Under the pieces are notes generated by a model. It was not told where the DNA came from, searched no databases, and saw only the letters and a program-made list of their open reading frames with translations. From the NCBI RefSeq assembly GCF_003751505.1, contig NZ_RJVB01000006.1, positions 62,001 to 126,000 of the forward strand: DNA of 64,000 nt, written 5' to 3'. The DNA is from Erwinia sp. JUb26 (GTDB taxonomy: Bacteria > Pseudomonadota > Gammaproteobacteria > Enterobacterales > Enterobacteriaceae). A program made the translations under genes and the position numbers. Positions 10,249 through 19,451 of this stretch are shown one piece after another; the first letter of the stretch is position 1, and every line of letters starts with the position of its first letter.

Positions 10249-10925
10249 TGCCGGTTTATCACTGGGACTTCTCCGTTCTGCTGCAGTATCACGCCATTCT
10301 GCTGGACGGCATGCTGATGACCGGCAAAATTGTCGCGGCGTCGGTCACGCTAAGCATTCTTGGCGGCATGATCCTCGCTCCGCTGCGCGGTTCGTCCAGC
10401 CGTCTGGTCCGCTTCCCCGCCCAGGGACTGATTGAAGTGGTACGCTCCGTGCCGCCGCTGGTGCTGATTGTCTGGGCCTATTACTGCCTGCCGATCCTGT
10501 TTGGTCTGACCTTCTCGTCCTACTGGACCTGCGTGCTGGCGATTGCGCTGTACGGCAGCGTGTTCTTTGCCGAGATTTTTCGTTCCGGCTTACAGTCGGT
10601 CGATCACGGTCTGGTGGAAGCCGGGCTGTCGGTAGGGATGACACCGCTGAAGGTGCTGCTGCGCGTGACCGGTCCGGTGGCGTTTCTGCGCATCCTGCCC
10701 GCGTTTGTCAGCCAGTGCGTGATGTCGATTAAGAATTCGGTGCTGGCCAGCTACATCGCCACCGGCGAACTGCTGTATCAGGGGCAGCGTCTCAGTACCG
10801 CCACCTTCCGCCCGCTGGAAACGCTGACCTTTGTCGCGCTGTTTTTCGTGGTCACTATCCTTCCGCTTTCCCTGCTGGCGAGCTACGCCGAGAGAAAGAT
10901 CCGCACCCGCTATTTTAAACGTTAA
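10248..10925 (+). CDS. amino-acid-type ABC importer, permease
   Basis: Inner-membrane permease, 225 aa, about five membrane segments, with the BPD-transp-1 EAA-type region (VEAGLSVGMTPLKVLLRVTGP) near residues 122-142. Only one permease gene is present here, so it may form a homodimer, unlike the two-permease system at 14054-15519. Confidence 0.88.
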   Translation: MPVYHWDFSVLLQYHAILLDGMLMTGKIVAASVTLSILGGMILAPLRGSSSRLVRFPAQGLIEVVRSVPPLVLIVWAYYCLPILFGLTFSSYWTCVLAIALYGSVFFAEIFRSGLQSVDHGLVEAGLSVGMTPLKVLLRVTGPVAFLRILPAFVSQCVMSIKNSVLASYIATGELLYQGQRLSTATFRPLETLTFVALFFVVTILPLSLLASYAERKIRTRYFKR

Positions 10926-10930
10926 TTGCT

Positions 10931-12340
10931 ATGACAACTTCCGTAACCGGCGAGCTGGTGGCCTTCGCCGCCGCGCTTCGCGCTCAGGACATCCCTGAAT
11001 CTATCCAGCATAAAGTCAGCCTGCATCTGCTGGACGCCCTCGCCTGCGGCTGGGCGGCCTGCGACAGCCCGGTGATGCAGCCGTTCCTCACCGCCGCCCG
11101 GCTTTCCGGCGGCAGCGGGGGCAGCTTTGTGTTCGGCCAGCCCGACGGCTTCAGCCCGCTGGCCGCCGCCTTTGCCAATGCCAGTCTGATTAACGGGCTG
11201 GACCACGACGACGGCGTGGAGATCGACGGCAAAGGGCTGGGCCACCCCGGGGCAACGCTGGTGGCGGCGGCGCTGGCGGCGCTCGATCTGCGTGAATCGC
11301 CGATAAGCGGGGCGGAGCTGATGACCGCCCTGACCGTCGGCTTTGAGGTCAACAACCGGCTGATTCAGGCGATCCAGCCGTCGGTGGAGCGCTTTAATCA
11401 GGTGTACGGCGTGGCACAGCATCAGTCGATCGGCGCAGCGCTGGTCGCCGGACTGCTGCTGGATCTGGACGCGGAGCAGCTGCATCATGCCGTCGGACTG
11501 GCGGCGGCGCTGACGCCGCTGCCCAGCCTGCATAAGTACAACTGGCAGCAGCGCCCGCTGCTGGCGCTGAAGGACGCGGTGGCTCCGGCGGCGCAGGCGG
11601 GCGTGCAGGCGGCAATTATGGCCCGCAGCGGCATCACCGGCAGCCGGGACGTGCTGGACGGCGAGCAGGGATTCTGGCGGATGATCGGCTCGGATCGCTT
11701 CCGGCCTGACGTTCTTACCGGGGGGTTGGGCGAGCACTGGTATGCCGGATTCGGCAGCTTTAAGCGCTATCCCGCCTGCCGCTGGCTGGCCTGCGCGCTG
11801 GAAAGTATGGATGCCGTGATGGCACAGACCGGCTGGCCAGCCGACGAGATCGAGCGCATCGAGGTGCAGACTTTCCCCCGGCTGGTTGACGATATGATGG
11901 ACCGAACGCCGCGCAACGCCACCGACGCCCAGTTCAGCCTGCCGTGGACGCTGGCCGCTGTTGCACTGCGCCTGCCGCCGGGTGCGGAGTGGTACAGCCC
12001 GCAGACGCGCGGCTCGACGCAGATGTCGGCACTGGTGGCGAAGGTCACGGCGCAGATCGATGAGGAATTTACCGGGCGGATGTGCGGCCCGGCGCGGCAG
12101 CCGGGAGCGCGGGTGATCGTACATCATCACAGCGGAGCCAGCATGCAGCAGGAGCGCTACACGCCGCTGGGCAGCGCCGACCGCCCGCTGGACGAGGCGG
12201 AGATTATCGCCAAGGCGCGGCGGAACATCGCCGGTCATCTGCCGCCGTCGGCCCTGCTGATTGCGCTGCTGACCGACGTTGCGGCACTTTCTGCCACCCC
12301 TGTTGACTCTGCCCGCCAGCTGGCCGGGGGGCAGAGATAA
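10931..12340 (+). CDS. MmgE/PrpD-family protein
   Basis: Protein of 469 aa of the MmgE/PrpD family, which includes 2-methylcitrate dehydratase and cis-aconitate decarboxylase. The N-terminal helical domain has HLLDALACGWAACDSP near residue 28 and NGLDHDDGVEIDGKGLGHPGA near 90, the family's conserved DH/HPG region. It starts five bases after the importer permease stop, so it is almost certainly co-transcribed and may act on the imported compound. No prpB, prpC or acnD gene is nearby, so propionate catabolism is not supported. The substrate is unknown. Confidence 0.8.
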   Translation: MTTSVTGELVAFAAALRAQDIPESIQHKVSLHLLDALACGWAACDSPVMQPFLTAARLSGGSGGSFVFGQPDGFSPLAAAFANASLINGLDHDDGVEIDGKGLGHPGATLVAAALAALDLRESPISGAELMTALTVGFEVNNRLIQAIQPSVERFNQVYGVAQHQSIGAALVAGLLLDLDAEQLHHAVGLAAALTPLPSLHKYNWQQRPLLALKDAVAPAAQAGVQAAIMARSGITGSRDVLDGEQGFWRMIGSDRFRPDVLTGGLGEHWYAGFGSFKRYPACRWLACALESMDAVMAQTGWPADEIERIEVQTFPRLVDDMMDRTPRNATDAQFSLPWTLAAVALRLPPGAEWYSPQTRGSTQMSALVAKVTAQIDEEFTGRMCGPARQPGARVIVHHHSGASMQQERYTPLGSADRPLDEAEIIAKARRNIAGHLPPSALLIALLTDVAALSATPVDSARQLAGGQR

Positions 12341-12447
12341 AACGTCATTCTTTGCTTAGCACTGAGGGGCTGGTTGCCCCAAAGCCGCAAGCTGGGGGCA
12401 ATTGTAAACCAGACTCCAGCGCTTCAAGCTGATGAGCTGTTACAAGT

Positions 12448-13290
12448 CTACTCCAGCGCCTCAAACTTCAGCTGGCTGAGCGGCTGCACTTTATCCTCGC
12501 GCACCATTTTGTATTCGGTGTCCGGCCCCAGCCAGCGATTCCAGATGGTGTCGATCTCGCCGCCCTGCTCCATTTTTGCCAGGCTGTCGTTCACCTTCGC
12601 CAGCAGCGCCTCGTCGCCCTTCTGCATCCCCACCGCTACCGGCTCCAGCGCCATCGGCTCTTTCAGGATCGCCAGATTAATGCCGTCGGCTTTGGCGCGG
12701 TTCACCAGCTGGGTGGCGGTCATGCCGTTGGTGACAAAGCCCACCGATTTATTCTGCTGCAGGGCCAGATACGCCGAGGCGGTGTCCTGGAAGGTAACCG
12801 GCTTCGCCTGCGCCAGGCGGATCGACTGCTCGGAGGTGGAGCCTTTGGTGGAGCTGAGGCGTTTGCCTTTGAAATCGGCGCGGGTTTTCGCGGCGTTGGC
12901 TTCCTTCACCACCAGCACTTCTTTGGCGATGTAGTACGGATCGCTGAACTGGATCTGCGCGGCGCGGCTTTTGGTGTAGGCGAGGTTGGCAATCAGTACG
13001 TCAACCCGCCCGGTGGTCAGCACGGCAATACGCGCCTCAACGGAGACCGGCATCAGGTTGGCTTTTACCCCCAGCTGCTTCGCCAGGGCGTTGCAGAGAT
13101 CGACATCCATCCCGGCCAGCTGGCGGGTTTTGACATCCGGCGAGGAGAACGGCGGCACATCGGCATAGACGCCGCAGTTCAGCTGGCCGCGGCTACTGAT
13201 ATCGGCAAGCGTATCGGCGCTGGCGGGCAGTGCGGCACTGAGCATTAACGGCAGACAGAGTGACAGCAGCGGCGTGGTAATTTTTCTCAT
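12448..13290 (-). CDS. amino-acid ABC importer 2, periplasmic binding protein
   Basis: Solute-binding protein of family 3, 280 aa from the ATG at 13290. A longer reading frame starting at 13449 would overlap the ATPase gene and is rejected, because the internal start gives a clean signal peptide (MRKITTPLLSLCLPLMLSAA, cleavage near ASA). The ligand domain begins at GQLNCGVYADVPPF. It is the last gene of the minus-strand block that starts with the SDR gene at 16298. Together with two permeases and an ATPase it resembles the GltIJKL/amino-acid type. The ligand is not known. Confidence 0.88.
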   Translation of the reverse strand: MRKITTPLLSLCLPLMLSAALPASADTLADISSRGQLNCGVYADVPPFSSPDVKTRQLAGMDVDLCNALAKQLGVKANLMPVSVEARIAVLTTGRVDVLIANLAYTKSRAAQIQFSDPYYIAKEVLVVKEANAAKTRADFKGKRLSSTKGSTSEQSIRLAQAKPVTFQDTASAYLALQQNKSVGFVTNGMTATQLVNRAKADGINLAILKEPMALEPVAVGMQKGDEALLAKVNDSLAKMEQGGEIDTIWNRWLGPDTEYKMVREDKVQPLSQLKFEALE

Positions 13291-13312
13291 GATTTCAGGC
13301 TCCGTTTCGGTT

Positions 13313-14050
13313 TCAGTGCTGACGCAGGTCGGTGAGGAAACGCTGCGCGCGCGGGTGCTGGGGACGGGTAAAGAAGGCGTCTGGCTCGGCCTTTTCCAGT
13401 ATTTTTCCTTCATCCATAAACCAGATGGTATCCGCCACCTCGCGGGCAAAATTCATTTCATGGGTCACGCACATCATGGTCATGCCTTCGTTCGCCAGGC
13501 TGCGCATCACGTTCAGCACTTCGCCGACCATTTCCGGGTCCAGCGCCGAGGTCGGTTCATCAAACAGCATCACCGGCGGCTTCATCGCCAGCGCCCGGGC
13601 AATCGCCACGCGCTGCTGCTGGCCGCCGGAGAGCTGTGCGGGCCAGGCGTTGGCCTTGTGCGCCAGACCCACCCGCTCCAGCAGCGCCAGGGCATGCTGC
13701 TTCGCCTCGCTGCGCCGCACGCCCAGCACCTTGACCGGGGAGAGCATCACGTTGTCGATCACCGACAGGTGTGGAAACAGGTTAAAGCTCTGAAAGACGA
13801 AGCCGATCCGCGCCCGCAGCCGGTTTTGCTGGGTGCTGGCGCCGTGAATATCCAGCCCGTCGAAAACAATCTGGCCCTGCTGGATCGGCTCCAGCCGGTT
13901 GACGGTGCGGATCAGCGTGGATTTGCCGGAACCGGACGGCCCACAGACCACCACCACCTCGCCGCTGTTCACTTCCGCATTGAGGTCGGCGAGCGCGTGA
14001 TAGGCGCCATACCATTTATTAACCTGGTTAAAGCGAATAATCGGATTCAT
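13313..14050 (-). CDS. amino-acid ABC importer 2, ATPase
   Basis: ATPase subunit of 245 aa. Walker A is GPSGSGKS near residue 38, the signature is [15 protein letters not shown], and Walker B is [14 protein letters not shown] followed by VTHEM. It closely resembles GltL/GlnQ. It starts three bases after the upstream permease stop. Confidence 0.92.
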   Translation of the reverse strand: MNPIIRFNQVNKWYGAYHALADLNAEVNSGEVVVVCGPSGSGKSTLIRTVNRLEPIQQGQIVFDGLDIHGASTQQNRLRARIGFVFQSFNLFPHLSVIDNVMLSPVKVLGVRRSEAKQHALALLERVGLAHKANAWPAQLSGGQQQRVAIARALAMKPPVMLFDEPTSALDPEMVGEVLNVMRSLANEGMTMMCVTHEMNFAREVADTIWFMDEGKILEKAEPDAFFTRPQHPRAQRFLTDLRQH

Positions 14051-14053
14051 GCC

Positions 14054-14812
14054 TTACTCCTCGATAGCGGGTTTGTTGACCAGCAGCGCGGCGCGCTGTG
14101 GTGCCGTGCTGACGGCGGGGCCGCGTCGTTTAGCGGCAATGCGCCGCTCCAGATAACCGGCCAGCCACGTCAGGCTGAAGCAAATGACGTAGTAGCTGAT
14201 GGCCACAATGGCGAACACCTGAAACGGCTTGGTCAGCAACTGGTTATTCACCTGATTAGCGGCAAAGGTCAGCTCCGGCACGTTGATCACGTAGCCGAGG
14301 GTGCTGTCTTTAATGATCGATACCAGCTGGCTGACCAGGCTCGGCAGCATGTTGTAGAGCGCCTGCGGCAGGATCACCAGCCGGAAGGTGCGGGTGTAGC
14401 TCATCCCCAGCGCGCGGGAGGCTTCGTACTGCCCCTGCGGCAGCGCCTGGATCCCAGCGCGGACAATTTCCGCAATGTAGGCGCTTTCATAGATAACTAA
14501 TGTGACCAGCATGGTGCCGAAGCCGCTCAGCGTGTGGCCCAGCAGCAGCGGCACGCAGAAGTAAGTCCAGAAGATCACCATCAGTAGCGGCACGCCGCGC
14601 AGCACATAGACCCAGGCGGTGGCAGGCCAGCGCAGCATGCGGTACGGCGAGATGCGCGCCACGCCCAGCAGCACGCCCAGCGGCAGCGCCAGCACAATCG
14701 CCATCAGCGACACCAGCAGCGTGCAGAGTACCCCGCCCAGCGGGCCGTTGGGATACTGGCCCATCAGGAACAGCATGCCGTTCTGCTGTAAAATCGTCAG
14801 CATTTCACTCAT
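14054..14812 (-). CDS. amino-acid ABC importer 2, permease A (GltK-like)
   Basis: Inner-membrane permease, 252 aa, with the EAA-loop region EASRALGMSYTRTFRLVILPQA at about residues 130-150. Only five bases separate it from the next permease gene, so the two probably form a heterodimer. The C-terminus has a charged tail of about 30 residues. Confidence 0.88.
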   Translation of the reverse strand: MSEMLTILQQNGMLFLMGQYPNGPLGGVLCTLLVSLMAIVLALPLGVLLGVARISPYRMLRWPATAWVYVLRGVPLLMVIFWTYFCVPLLLGHTLSGFGTMLVTLVIYESAYIAEIVRAGIQALPQGQYEASRALGMSYTRTFRLVILPQALYNMLPSLVSQLVSIIKDSTLGYVINVPELTFAANQVNNQLLTKPFQVFAIVAISYYVICFSLTWLAGYLERRIAAKRRGPAVSTAPQRAALLVNKPAIEE

Positions 14813-14817
14813 TCAGC

Positions 14818-15519
14818 TTACCTCGCGTAGACGCGGTGGAAACGCTGTGCCAGCAGCGCACCGGCGGCCATCAACAGCAGGGAGAAGAACAGGTAACAGA
14901 GCGTCGAAACCAGATAAGCTTCAAAGGTGCGGAAGGTGTAGTTTTCGATCTCGCGGGTGACGTAGGTGAGGTCCGCCACGCCAATCACCATCGCCAGGCT
15001 GGTGTTTTTAAACAGCAGCACCGTGTGGTTAATCAGCGCGGGCAGCGCGTTGCGGATGCCCTGCGGCAGAATAATCAGCCGCATTGACTTCACGTAGCCC
15101 ATGCCCAGCGCTCTTGCTGCCTCGCGCTGCCCGTCCGGCGTGGCGCGCAGGCCGCTGCGGATGTCTTCGGAAAAATACGCCGCCTGGCACAGCCCCAGCG
15201 CCACCATCGAGAACAGAAACTCCGCGTTGTAGTCATTCAGCCAGATCTGCGCCGATTCCGGCAGCAGGGTGGGCACGGCGAAGTACCAGATCATCAGCTG
15301 GATCAGCGTCGGCACATTGCGATGCCAGGAAACGTAGGCCGCCACCAGCCACTGCAGCGGCTTCAGCGGGGTCAGCCGGATCACCACCAGCACCATTGCC
15401 AGGATCATCGCCAGCAGCCAGGAACCCACCGCCAGCTTCAGCGTTAACGCGACGCCATCGACGATCATCTGTCCGTACTGGCCGTGCAGAATGACGCTAA
15501 AATCAAGTGAACCGTTCAT
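14818..15519 (-). CDS. amino-acid ABC importer 2, permease B (GltJ-like)
   Basis: Inner-membrane permease, 233 aa, with about five membrane segments and the EAA-type loop REAARALGMGYVKSMRLIIL near residue 130. It is homologous to the permease at 14054-14812 and is the usual partner. It lies 26 bases downstream of the SDR gene in the same transcript. Confidence 0.88.
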   Translation of the reverse strand: MNGSLDFSVILHGQYGQMIVDGVALTLKLAVGSWLLAMILAMVLVVIRLTPLKPLQWLVAAYVSWHRNVPTLIQLMIWYFAVPTLLPESAQIWLNDYNAEFLFSMVALGLCQAAYFSEDIRSGLRATPDGQREAARALGMGYVKSMRLIILPQGIRNALPALINHTVLLFKNTSLAMVIGVADLTYVTREIENYTFRTFEAYLVSTLCYLFFSLLLMAAGALLAQRFHRVYAR

Positions 15520-15545
15520 CGTCGATCGCCCTCACTCAGTTCGGA

Positions 15546-16298
15546 TTAACGCGCAACATCACCGGGGCGCATGGTGGATAACCCGCCCGGCACCTGCAGC
15601 GTGGGGGTAATCTCAATATTGCCGATATTCACCGCCAGCGGCGCAGAGATGGCGAAGGCCACGGTATCGGCAATATCTTTCGCCGTCGGCAGTTCGAAGC
15701 CGTCGATAAATTCGCGGCGCGCGGCCTCTTTATCCCCGGTGACATTGCCGAAGATATCGGTCGCCACGCGGCCCGGGCAGATCTCGGTGATACGCACACG
15801 TTTGCCATAGCAGTCCACGCGCAGCTGGCGTGAGAGCGCATGAACGCCCGCTTTGGTGGCGTGATAAATGGAGTTGCCGCCGAAGTTGTAAATTGCGGCA
15901 ATCGAGGTGATGTTAATCACGTGGCCACGGTCGCGCTCGACCATGCCCGGCACCAGCAGGCGGCAGAGGTGCAGCACCGCGCGCAGATTGACGTCGACCT
16001 GGGTTTCGATCTGCGACTCCTGCGATTGCAGGATGGAACCGGGATGGGAAACCCCGGCGTTGTTCACCAGGATGTCGATTGACAGGTCACGACACAGCTC
16101 ATTCAGCGCCTGCACGTCGGAGACGTCGATGGCGTGGGGAATACAGCCGGTTCTCGCCGCCAGCTGCTCCAGTTCGTTATGACGACGGGCCACCGCGTGA
16201 ACCACGATACCCTCCTGGCACAGACGCTCAACGATGGCTTCACCCATTCCGGCGGAAGCGCCGGTCACCAGTGCGGTTTTATAATCTGAAAATGGCAT
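15546..16298 (-). CDS. short-chain dehydrogenase/reductase
   Basis: Classical SDR of 250 aa. The NAD(P)-binding motif TGASAGMG is near residue 13, NNAG near 78, the catalytic Ser in ITSIAA near 128 and YHATK near 143. It is related to YdfG, the serine/3-hydroxypropionate dehydrogenase family. It is the first gene of the ABC importer 2 unit and has its own promoter (16334-16399). It may oxidise a hydroxy-amino acid brought in by the importer, but that is inference. Confidence 0.85.
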   Translation of the reverse strand: MPFSDYKTALVTGASAGMGEAIVERLCQEGIVVHAVARRHNELEQLAARTGCIPHAIDVSDVQALNELCRDLSIDILVNNAGVSHPGSILQSQESQIETQVDVNLRAVLHLCRLLVPGMVERDRGHVINITSIAAIYNFGGNSIYHATKAGVHALSRQLRVDCYGKRVRITEICPGRVATDIFGNVTGDKEAARREFIDGFELPTAKDIADTVAFAISAPLAVNIGNIEITPTLQVPGGLSTMRPGDVAR

Positions 16299-16333
16299 TC
16301 ACTTCTCCTGTTGTTATTTTTGCTCTGTCTTTG

Positions 16334-16399
16334 ACTGTATCCCCTCCCCCACGCCGAGGGGTAAGAGGTAAAGTCTTTGTGGCAATAAGCCGATCTTAT
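16334..16399 (-). promoter_or_regulatory. Nac-type operator and -10 element before the SDR/importer unit
   Basis: ATAAG-N5-CTTAT (16385-16399) is a perfect inverted repeat and fits the Nac consensus ATA-N9-TAT. Its centre is 58 bases upstream of a minus-strand TACAGT (16334-16339) in the context GGGATACAGT. No good -35 hexamer is seen, as expected for an activated promoter. The pxpB promoter at 19452-19517 has the same repeat, the same GGGATACAGT and the same 58-base spacing. Confidence 0.65.
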
Positions 16400-16429
16400 A
16401 GAGCCAGACAATCTAAGCTATCTCGCTGT

Positions 16430-17203
16430 TTATTCAATAAAATGTTTAGATATCGGACGAATTTCTCCGCCCTGTGCGGCGATATCGGTCCGCAGTTGTG
16501 CAATCAGCGCCAGCGCCCCGGGCGTGTCGCCGTGCATTAAAATCGAGGAAATCGCCATCGGCAGCCGGGTGCCGTCAATCGCCGTGACGCAGCCGGTTTT
16601 CAGCAGATCTATCACCCGCTGGCTGACCTGCTGCGGGTCGTGGATCACCGCGCCCGGCGTGCCGCGCGGCACCAGCAGGCCGTTGGCCTGATAGGCGCGA
16701 TCGGCAAGGAACGTGCAGGCCACGCGCAGCCCCAGCTCGCGGGCGCAGCGCTCCACCGCGTTGGCGGCGGTGGTGCTGATAATCAGATCCGGGTCAAACG
16801 CCTTTACCGCCGCCAGCAGCGGCCTTGCCAGCGCCTCGTCCTCGGCGGCCATGTTGCCCAGCGCGCCGTGGAAGCTCATGTGGCTCAGCGGGTAGTCCGC
16901 CACGCGGGCAAAAGCAGCCAGCGCCCCGAGCTGATAGGTGACGTAGTGCGCCAGCGTTTCCGTATCGATCTGCATCCGACGTCGGCCAAATCCGGCTAAA
17001 TCGGGGAAGCCAACGTGCGCTCCGAGATCCACCCCGTGCCGTTTCGCCAGCGCCACACTGCTGGCCATGATCGCCGCGTCCCCGGCGTGGAAGCCGCAGG
17101 CGACGTTGGCGGAGCTGATCAGCGCCATTAACCCGGCATCATCGCCGATGCGCCAGTCGCCAAAGCCTTCACCGAGGTCGGCGTTAAGATCGATGCTTCT
17201 CAT
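16430..17203 (-). CDS. pxpA: 5-oxoprolinase subunit A (LamB/YcsF family)
   Basis: Cytoplasmic subunit of the ATP-dependent 5-oxoprolinase PxpABC, which opens 5-oxoproline to glutamate. It has 257 aa, and the family signature IDLNADLGEGFG stands at the N-terminus, with a GFHAGD motif near residue 37 and HMSFHGALGNMAAED near 108. The start overlaps the end of the BCCP-like gene by four bases. It is the last gene of the pxpB-pxpC-BCCP-pxpA unit, and its stop precedes the operator of the next unit by about 30 bases. Confidence 0.93.
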   Translation of the reverse strand: MRSIDLNADLGEGFGDWRIGDDAGLMALISSANVACGFHAGDAAIMASSVALAKRHGVDLGAHVGFPDLAGFGRRRMQIDTETLAHYVTYQLGALAAFARVADYPLSHMSFHGALGNMAAEDEALARPLLAAVKAFDPDLIISTTAANAVERCARELGLRVACTFLADRAYQANGLLVPRGTPGAVIHDPQQVSQRVIDLLKTGCVTAIDGTRLPMAISSILMHGDTPGALALIAQLRTDIAAQGGEIRPISKHFIE

Positions 17204-17751
17204 TGTGCTGCCTCCGTTTTAACGATGCGAACCACCGGCTGGCCGTACTCCACCCGATCGCCCTGCGCAACCGCGTACTCATCCAGTTGCCCGTCGGCCC
17301 CGGCCCGCAGCGGCAGACAGATCGGTCCGGCCTGCAGCAGCGCCAGCAGATCGCCGGTTTTCACCGTGCGGCCGTCGGCGGCAATCTGTTTGCCGGTTAG
17401 CGGGTCCTGTAGCCAGATGCGCCCCGGCATCGGCGCGCCCAGCTCAACGAGGCTGGGCTGCGGGGATGCAGGATAAGCAGCATTAGCTGACGTACGCGTT
17501 GATGGCCGTTGTGCATTGGGAACGGATAATGCTGATGACGGCGTATGGAAGGCGGCTGCGGAATCAGCCGGGGTAAACGGTGCCAGTCCCGACGGGGTTG
17601 TTACGGCCCCGGAAGCGGCACCGGTTAGCGGCATCCCTTCAGCGCCGCAGCGAATGCGCACGCTGTAGCCGTCGCCTTTAATCTCAATGCTGTCTATGCC
17701 ACTGCGCCGCAGTCGGCGGGTAATGGCCTGAAGTTCACGAATGGTGGGCAT
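17200..17751 (-). CDS. AccB-like protein lacking the biotin-attachment lysine
   Basis: Protein of 183 aa with the layout of a biotin carboxyl carrier protein. An AccB-like N-terminal stretch (residues 1-36, with SIEIKGDGYSVRI) is followed by a Pro/Ala/Ser linker (about 40-100) and a biotinyl/lipoyl-type domain (about 105-178). Ungapped alignment with AccB puts Q140, A141, G142, P143 and I144 opposite the EAMKM motif, so the lysine that carries biotin is a proline. Lysines 121, 131 and 178 are elsewhere in the fold. No biotin carboxylase (accC) gene is adjacent. It probably has a structural role with the oxoprolinase subunits, but that is inference. Confidence 0.8.
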   Translation of the reverse strand: MPTIRELQAITRRLRRSGIDSIEIKGDGYSVRIRCGAEGMPLTGAASGAVTTPSGLAPFTPADSAAAFHTPSSALSVPNAQRPSTRTSANAAYPASPQPSLVELGAPMPGRIWLQDPLTGKQIAADGRTVKTGDLLALLQAGPICLPLRAGADGQLDEYAVAQGDRVEYGQPVVRIVKTEAAQ

Positions 17752-17766
17752 TTTCTCTCCTCCCGG

Positions 17767-18735
17767 TTAAAGCGGGCAGCGGCGGTAGTCGTCAATACGC
17801 TGGCAGAGTCCCGCCAGCCATCGCTGCTGCTGACGTTCCGCCTCGTCGGCCTGCGGCCAGTTCACCTCAACAAACTGTACGTTACTGCCCACCGGCACCT
17901 GGCCCAGCAGCCACATATCGGCATCGATTACCGTGCCGAGTTTCGGGTAGCCGCCGCTCGGCTGGGCGTCGCGCATCTGAATAATCGGCTGGCCGCTGTG
18001 GGTCACCTGGATCACCCCGGGAATAATGCCGTGGGATCGCATCTCCAGCGGCGCTTTTGCCACCAGCCCTTCGCCGTCCAGCCGGTAGCCGTAACGGTTA
18101 CTTTGCGGGGAAACGCGCCACTGCTGCTGCCAGAAGCGCGCCACCGATGCGTCGGTAAACGCGCCGTACTCCGCCGCAGGGAGCACGCGGATCTGCGGCA
18201 CGCCGTCGGGGCTGTCGCACAGGCTCAGGCGCGGAGAGGCAATGCCGAAGTCCACCGCGCCCCGATACGCATCGCGGGCGGCGCTGAGCCTGTCGCCCTG
18301 TTGTAATCCGCGCCCGTGGAAGCCGCCAAATTCGCCCCTGAGCTGGGTGCTGCGCGATCCCAGTACCTTTGGCACGTCAACCCCACCCGGCAGATGCAGA
18401 TAGCTGCGCGCCGAGAAGCGTGAGGCGTGCAGGGTCAGCACCTCGCCCGCCTGCGCCTGCGCCACCCACCAGGCCGGAACACGCCGTTCGCCGAGCATCG
18501 CCGGGCTGTCGCCTCCGCTGATGGCAAAGGCGCAGTCGCGGGTGAAACGCAGACGGAACGGGAACAGGGGGATCTCAATGACCGCATCGTCCGGCTGGTT
18601 GCCGAGCAGCGCGTTGCCCAGCCGCAGCGCCAGCGGGTCCATTACGCCTGCGGTGCCTACGCCGTAGTGCAGCGCGCCGAAGCGGCCTTCGTCCTGCACG
18701 CTGGACAGTGCGGTGGTGCGTTCAATCACGATCAT
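17767..18735 (-). CDS. pxpC: 5-oxoprolinase subunit C (KipA family)
   Basis: Subunit of PxpABC, 322 aa, of the 'biotin-dependent carboxyltransferase' (KipA/AHS2) family. It starts MIVIERTTALSSVQDEGRFG, the usual N-terminus of the family, and contains RLGNALLGN near residue 40 and GGVDVPKVLGSRST near 118. The ATG overlaps the end of pxpB by four bases. Length is normal. Confidence 0.92.
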   Translation of the reverse strand: MIVIERTTALSSVQDEGRFGALHYGVGTAGVMDPLALRLGNALLGNQPDDAVIEIPLFPFRLRFTRDCAFAISGGDSPAMLGERRVPAWWVAQAQAGEVLTLHASRFSARSYLHLPGGVDVPKVLGSRSTQLRGEFGGFHGRGLQQGDRLSAARDAYRGAVDFGIASPRLSLCDSPDGVPQIRVLPAAEYGAFTDASVARFWQQQWRVSPQSNRYGYRLDGEGLVAKAPLEMRSHGIIPGVIQVTHSGQPIIQMRDAQPSGGYPKLGTVIDADMWLLGQVPVGSNVQFVEVNWPQADEAERQQQRWLAGLCQRIDDYRRCPL

Positions 18736-19403
18736 GCCAGTACCCTGCTTACCCGAAAGCGAATGCTGTCGCCGGGCTGGAGCCGCACCGGCGGCGCGGC
18801 GTGGGCATCAAAGAAAACGAAATCGGTGCGGCCAATGGTGTTCCAGCCGCTGGGGCCGGGAGAGGCGGAAACGCCGGTCTGGACACCGCCGATGGACACC
18901 GATCCGCCGGGAATGCTTTGTACCGGGCTGGCGCGGCGCGGCGTGGCCAGCTGCGGATCCATATTGCCGAGGTAGCAATATCCCGGATGGCTGCCGAGGG
19001 CATAGACCGGGTACAGCGGTTCGGTGTGGCGCTGCACGATCTCCTGAATGGTCATGCCGGTGTGTTCGGCCACGTCACAGATATGCGGCCCCGGCTCGCC
19101 GCCGTAGGTGACATCCAGCTCGATCACCCGGCCGGAGAAGGTTTTGCTTTCACCGCGCTGCCACTGCTGGCGCAGGTGGTCAAACAGCTGCTCGCCGCCG
19201 CTCATCTGCGGGCCAAAGACCAGCATCAGGTTATTCATGCCCGGCACCACGCCGCGAATGGCTGCCAGCCCGCTGGCGTAATCGGCCAGCGCCCAGATGC
19301 GCTGCTGGTTTTCCAGGGTGATCTCGCCGGGGGCTTCAAACAGTACCGCGTGGGTGCCAAGCCAGCTAATTTGCGGGGCCTGTAACTGACGTGCTGGGTC
19401 CAT
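18732..19403 (-). CDS. pxpB: 5-oxoprolinase subunit B (KipI family)
   Basis: Subunit of PxpABC, 223 aa, KipI/AHS1 family. VPGMNNLMLVF and ELDVTYGGEPGPHICDVAEH are in their usual places, and YALGSHPGYCYLGNMDP and RASPVQSIPGGSVSIGG near residue 150 match the conserved core. It is the first gene of the pxp unit, about 50 bases from the candidate Nac-driven promoter. Confidence 0.92.
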   Translation of the reverse strand: MDPARQLQAPQISWLGTHAVLFEAPGEITLENQQRIWALADYASGLAAIRGVVPGMNNLMLVFGPQMSGGEQLFDHLRQQWQRGESKTFSGRVIELDVTYGGEPGPHICDVAEHTGMTIQEIVQRHTEPLYPVYALGSHPGYCYLGNMDPQLATPRRASPVQSIPGGSVSIGGVQTGVSASPGPSGWNTIGRTDFVFFDAHAAPPVRLQPGDSIRFRVSRVLA

Positions 19404-19451
19404 TCCTCATCCTCAACTTCATATCCGCTAACGGAAAAATGCGATAGCCAC

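Noticed and set aside
10922..12238. 438-codon minus-strand frame opposite the MmgE/PrpD gene
   Set aside because: Shadow frame of a conserved gene; no family features.
12448..13449. Longer start for the second ABC binding protein
   Set aside because: It would overlap the ATPase gene by over 130 bases and hide the signal peptide; the ATG at 13290 is better.
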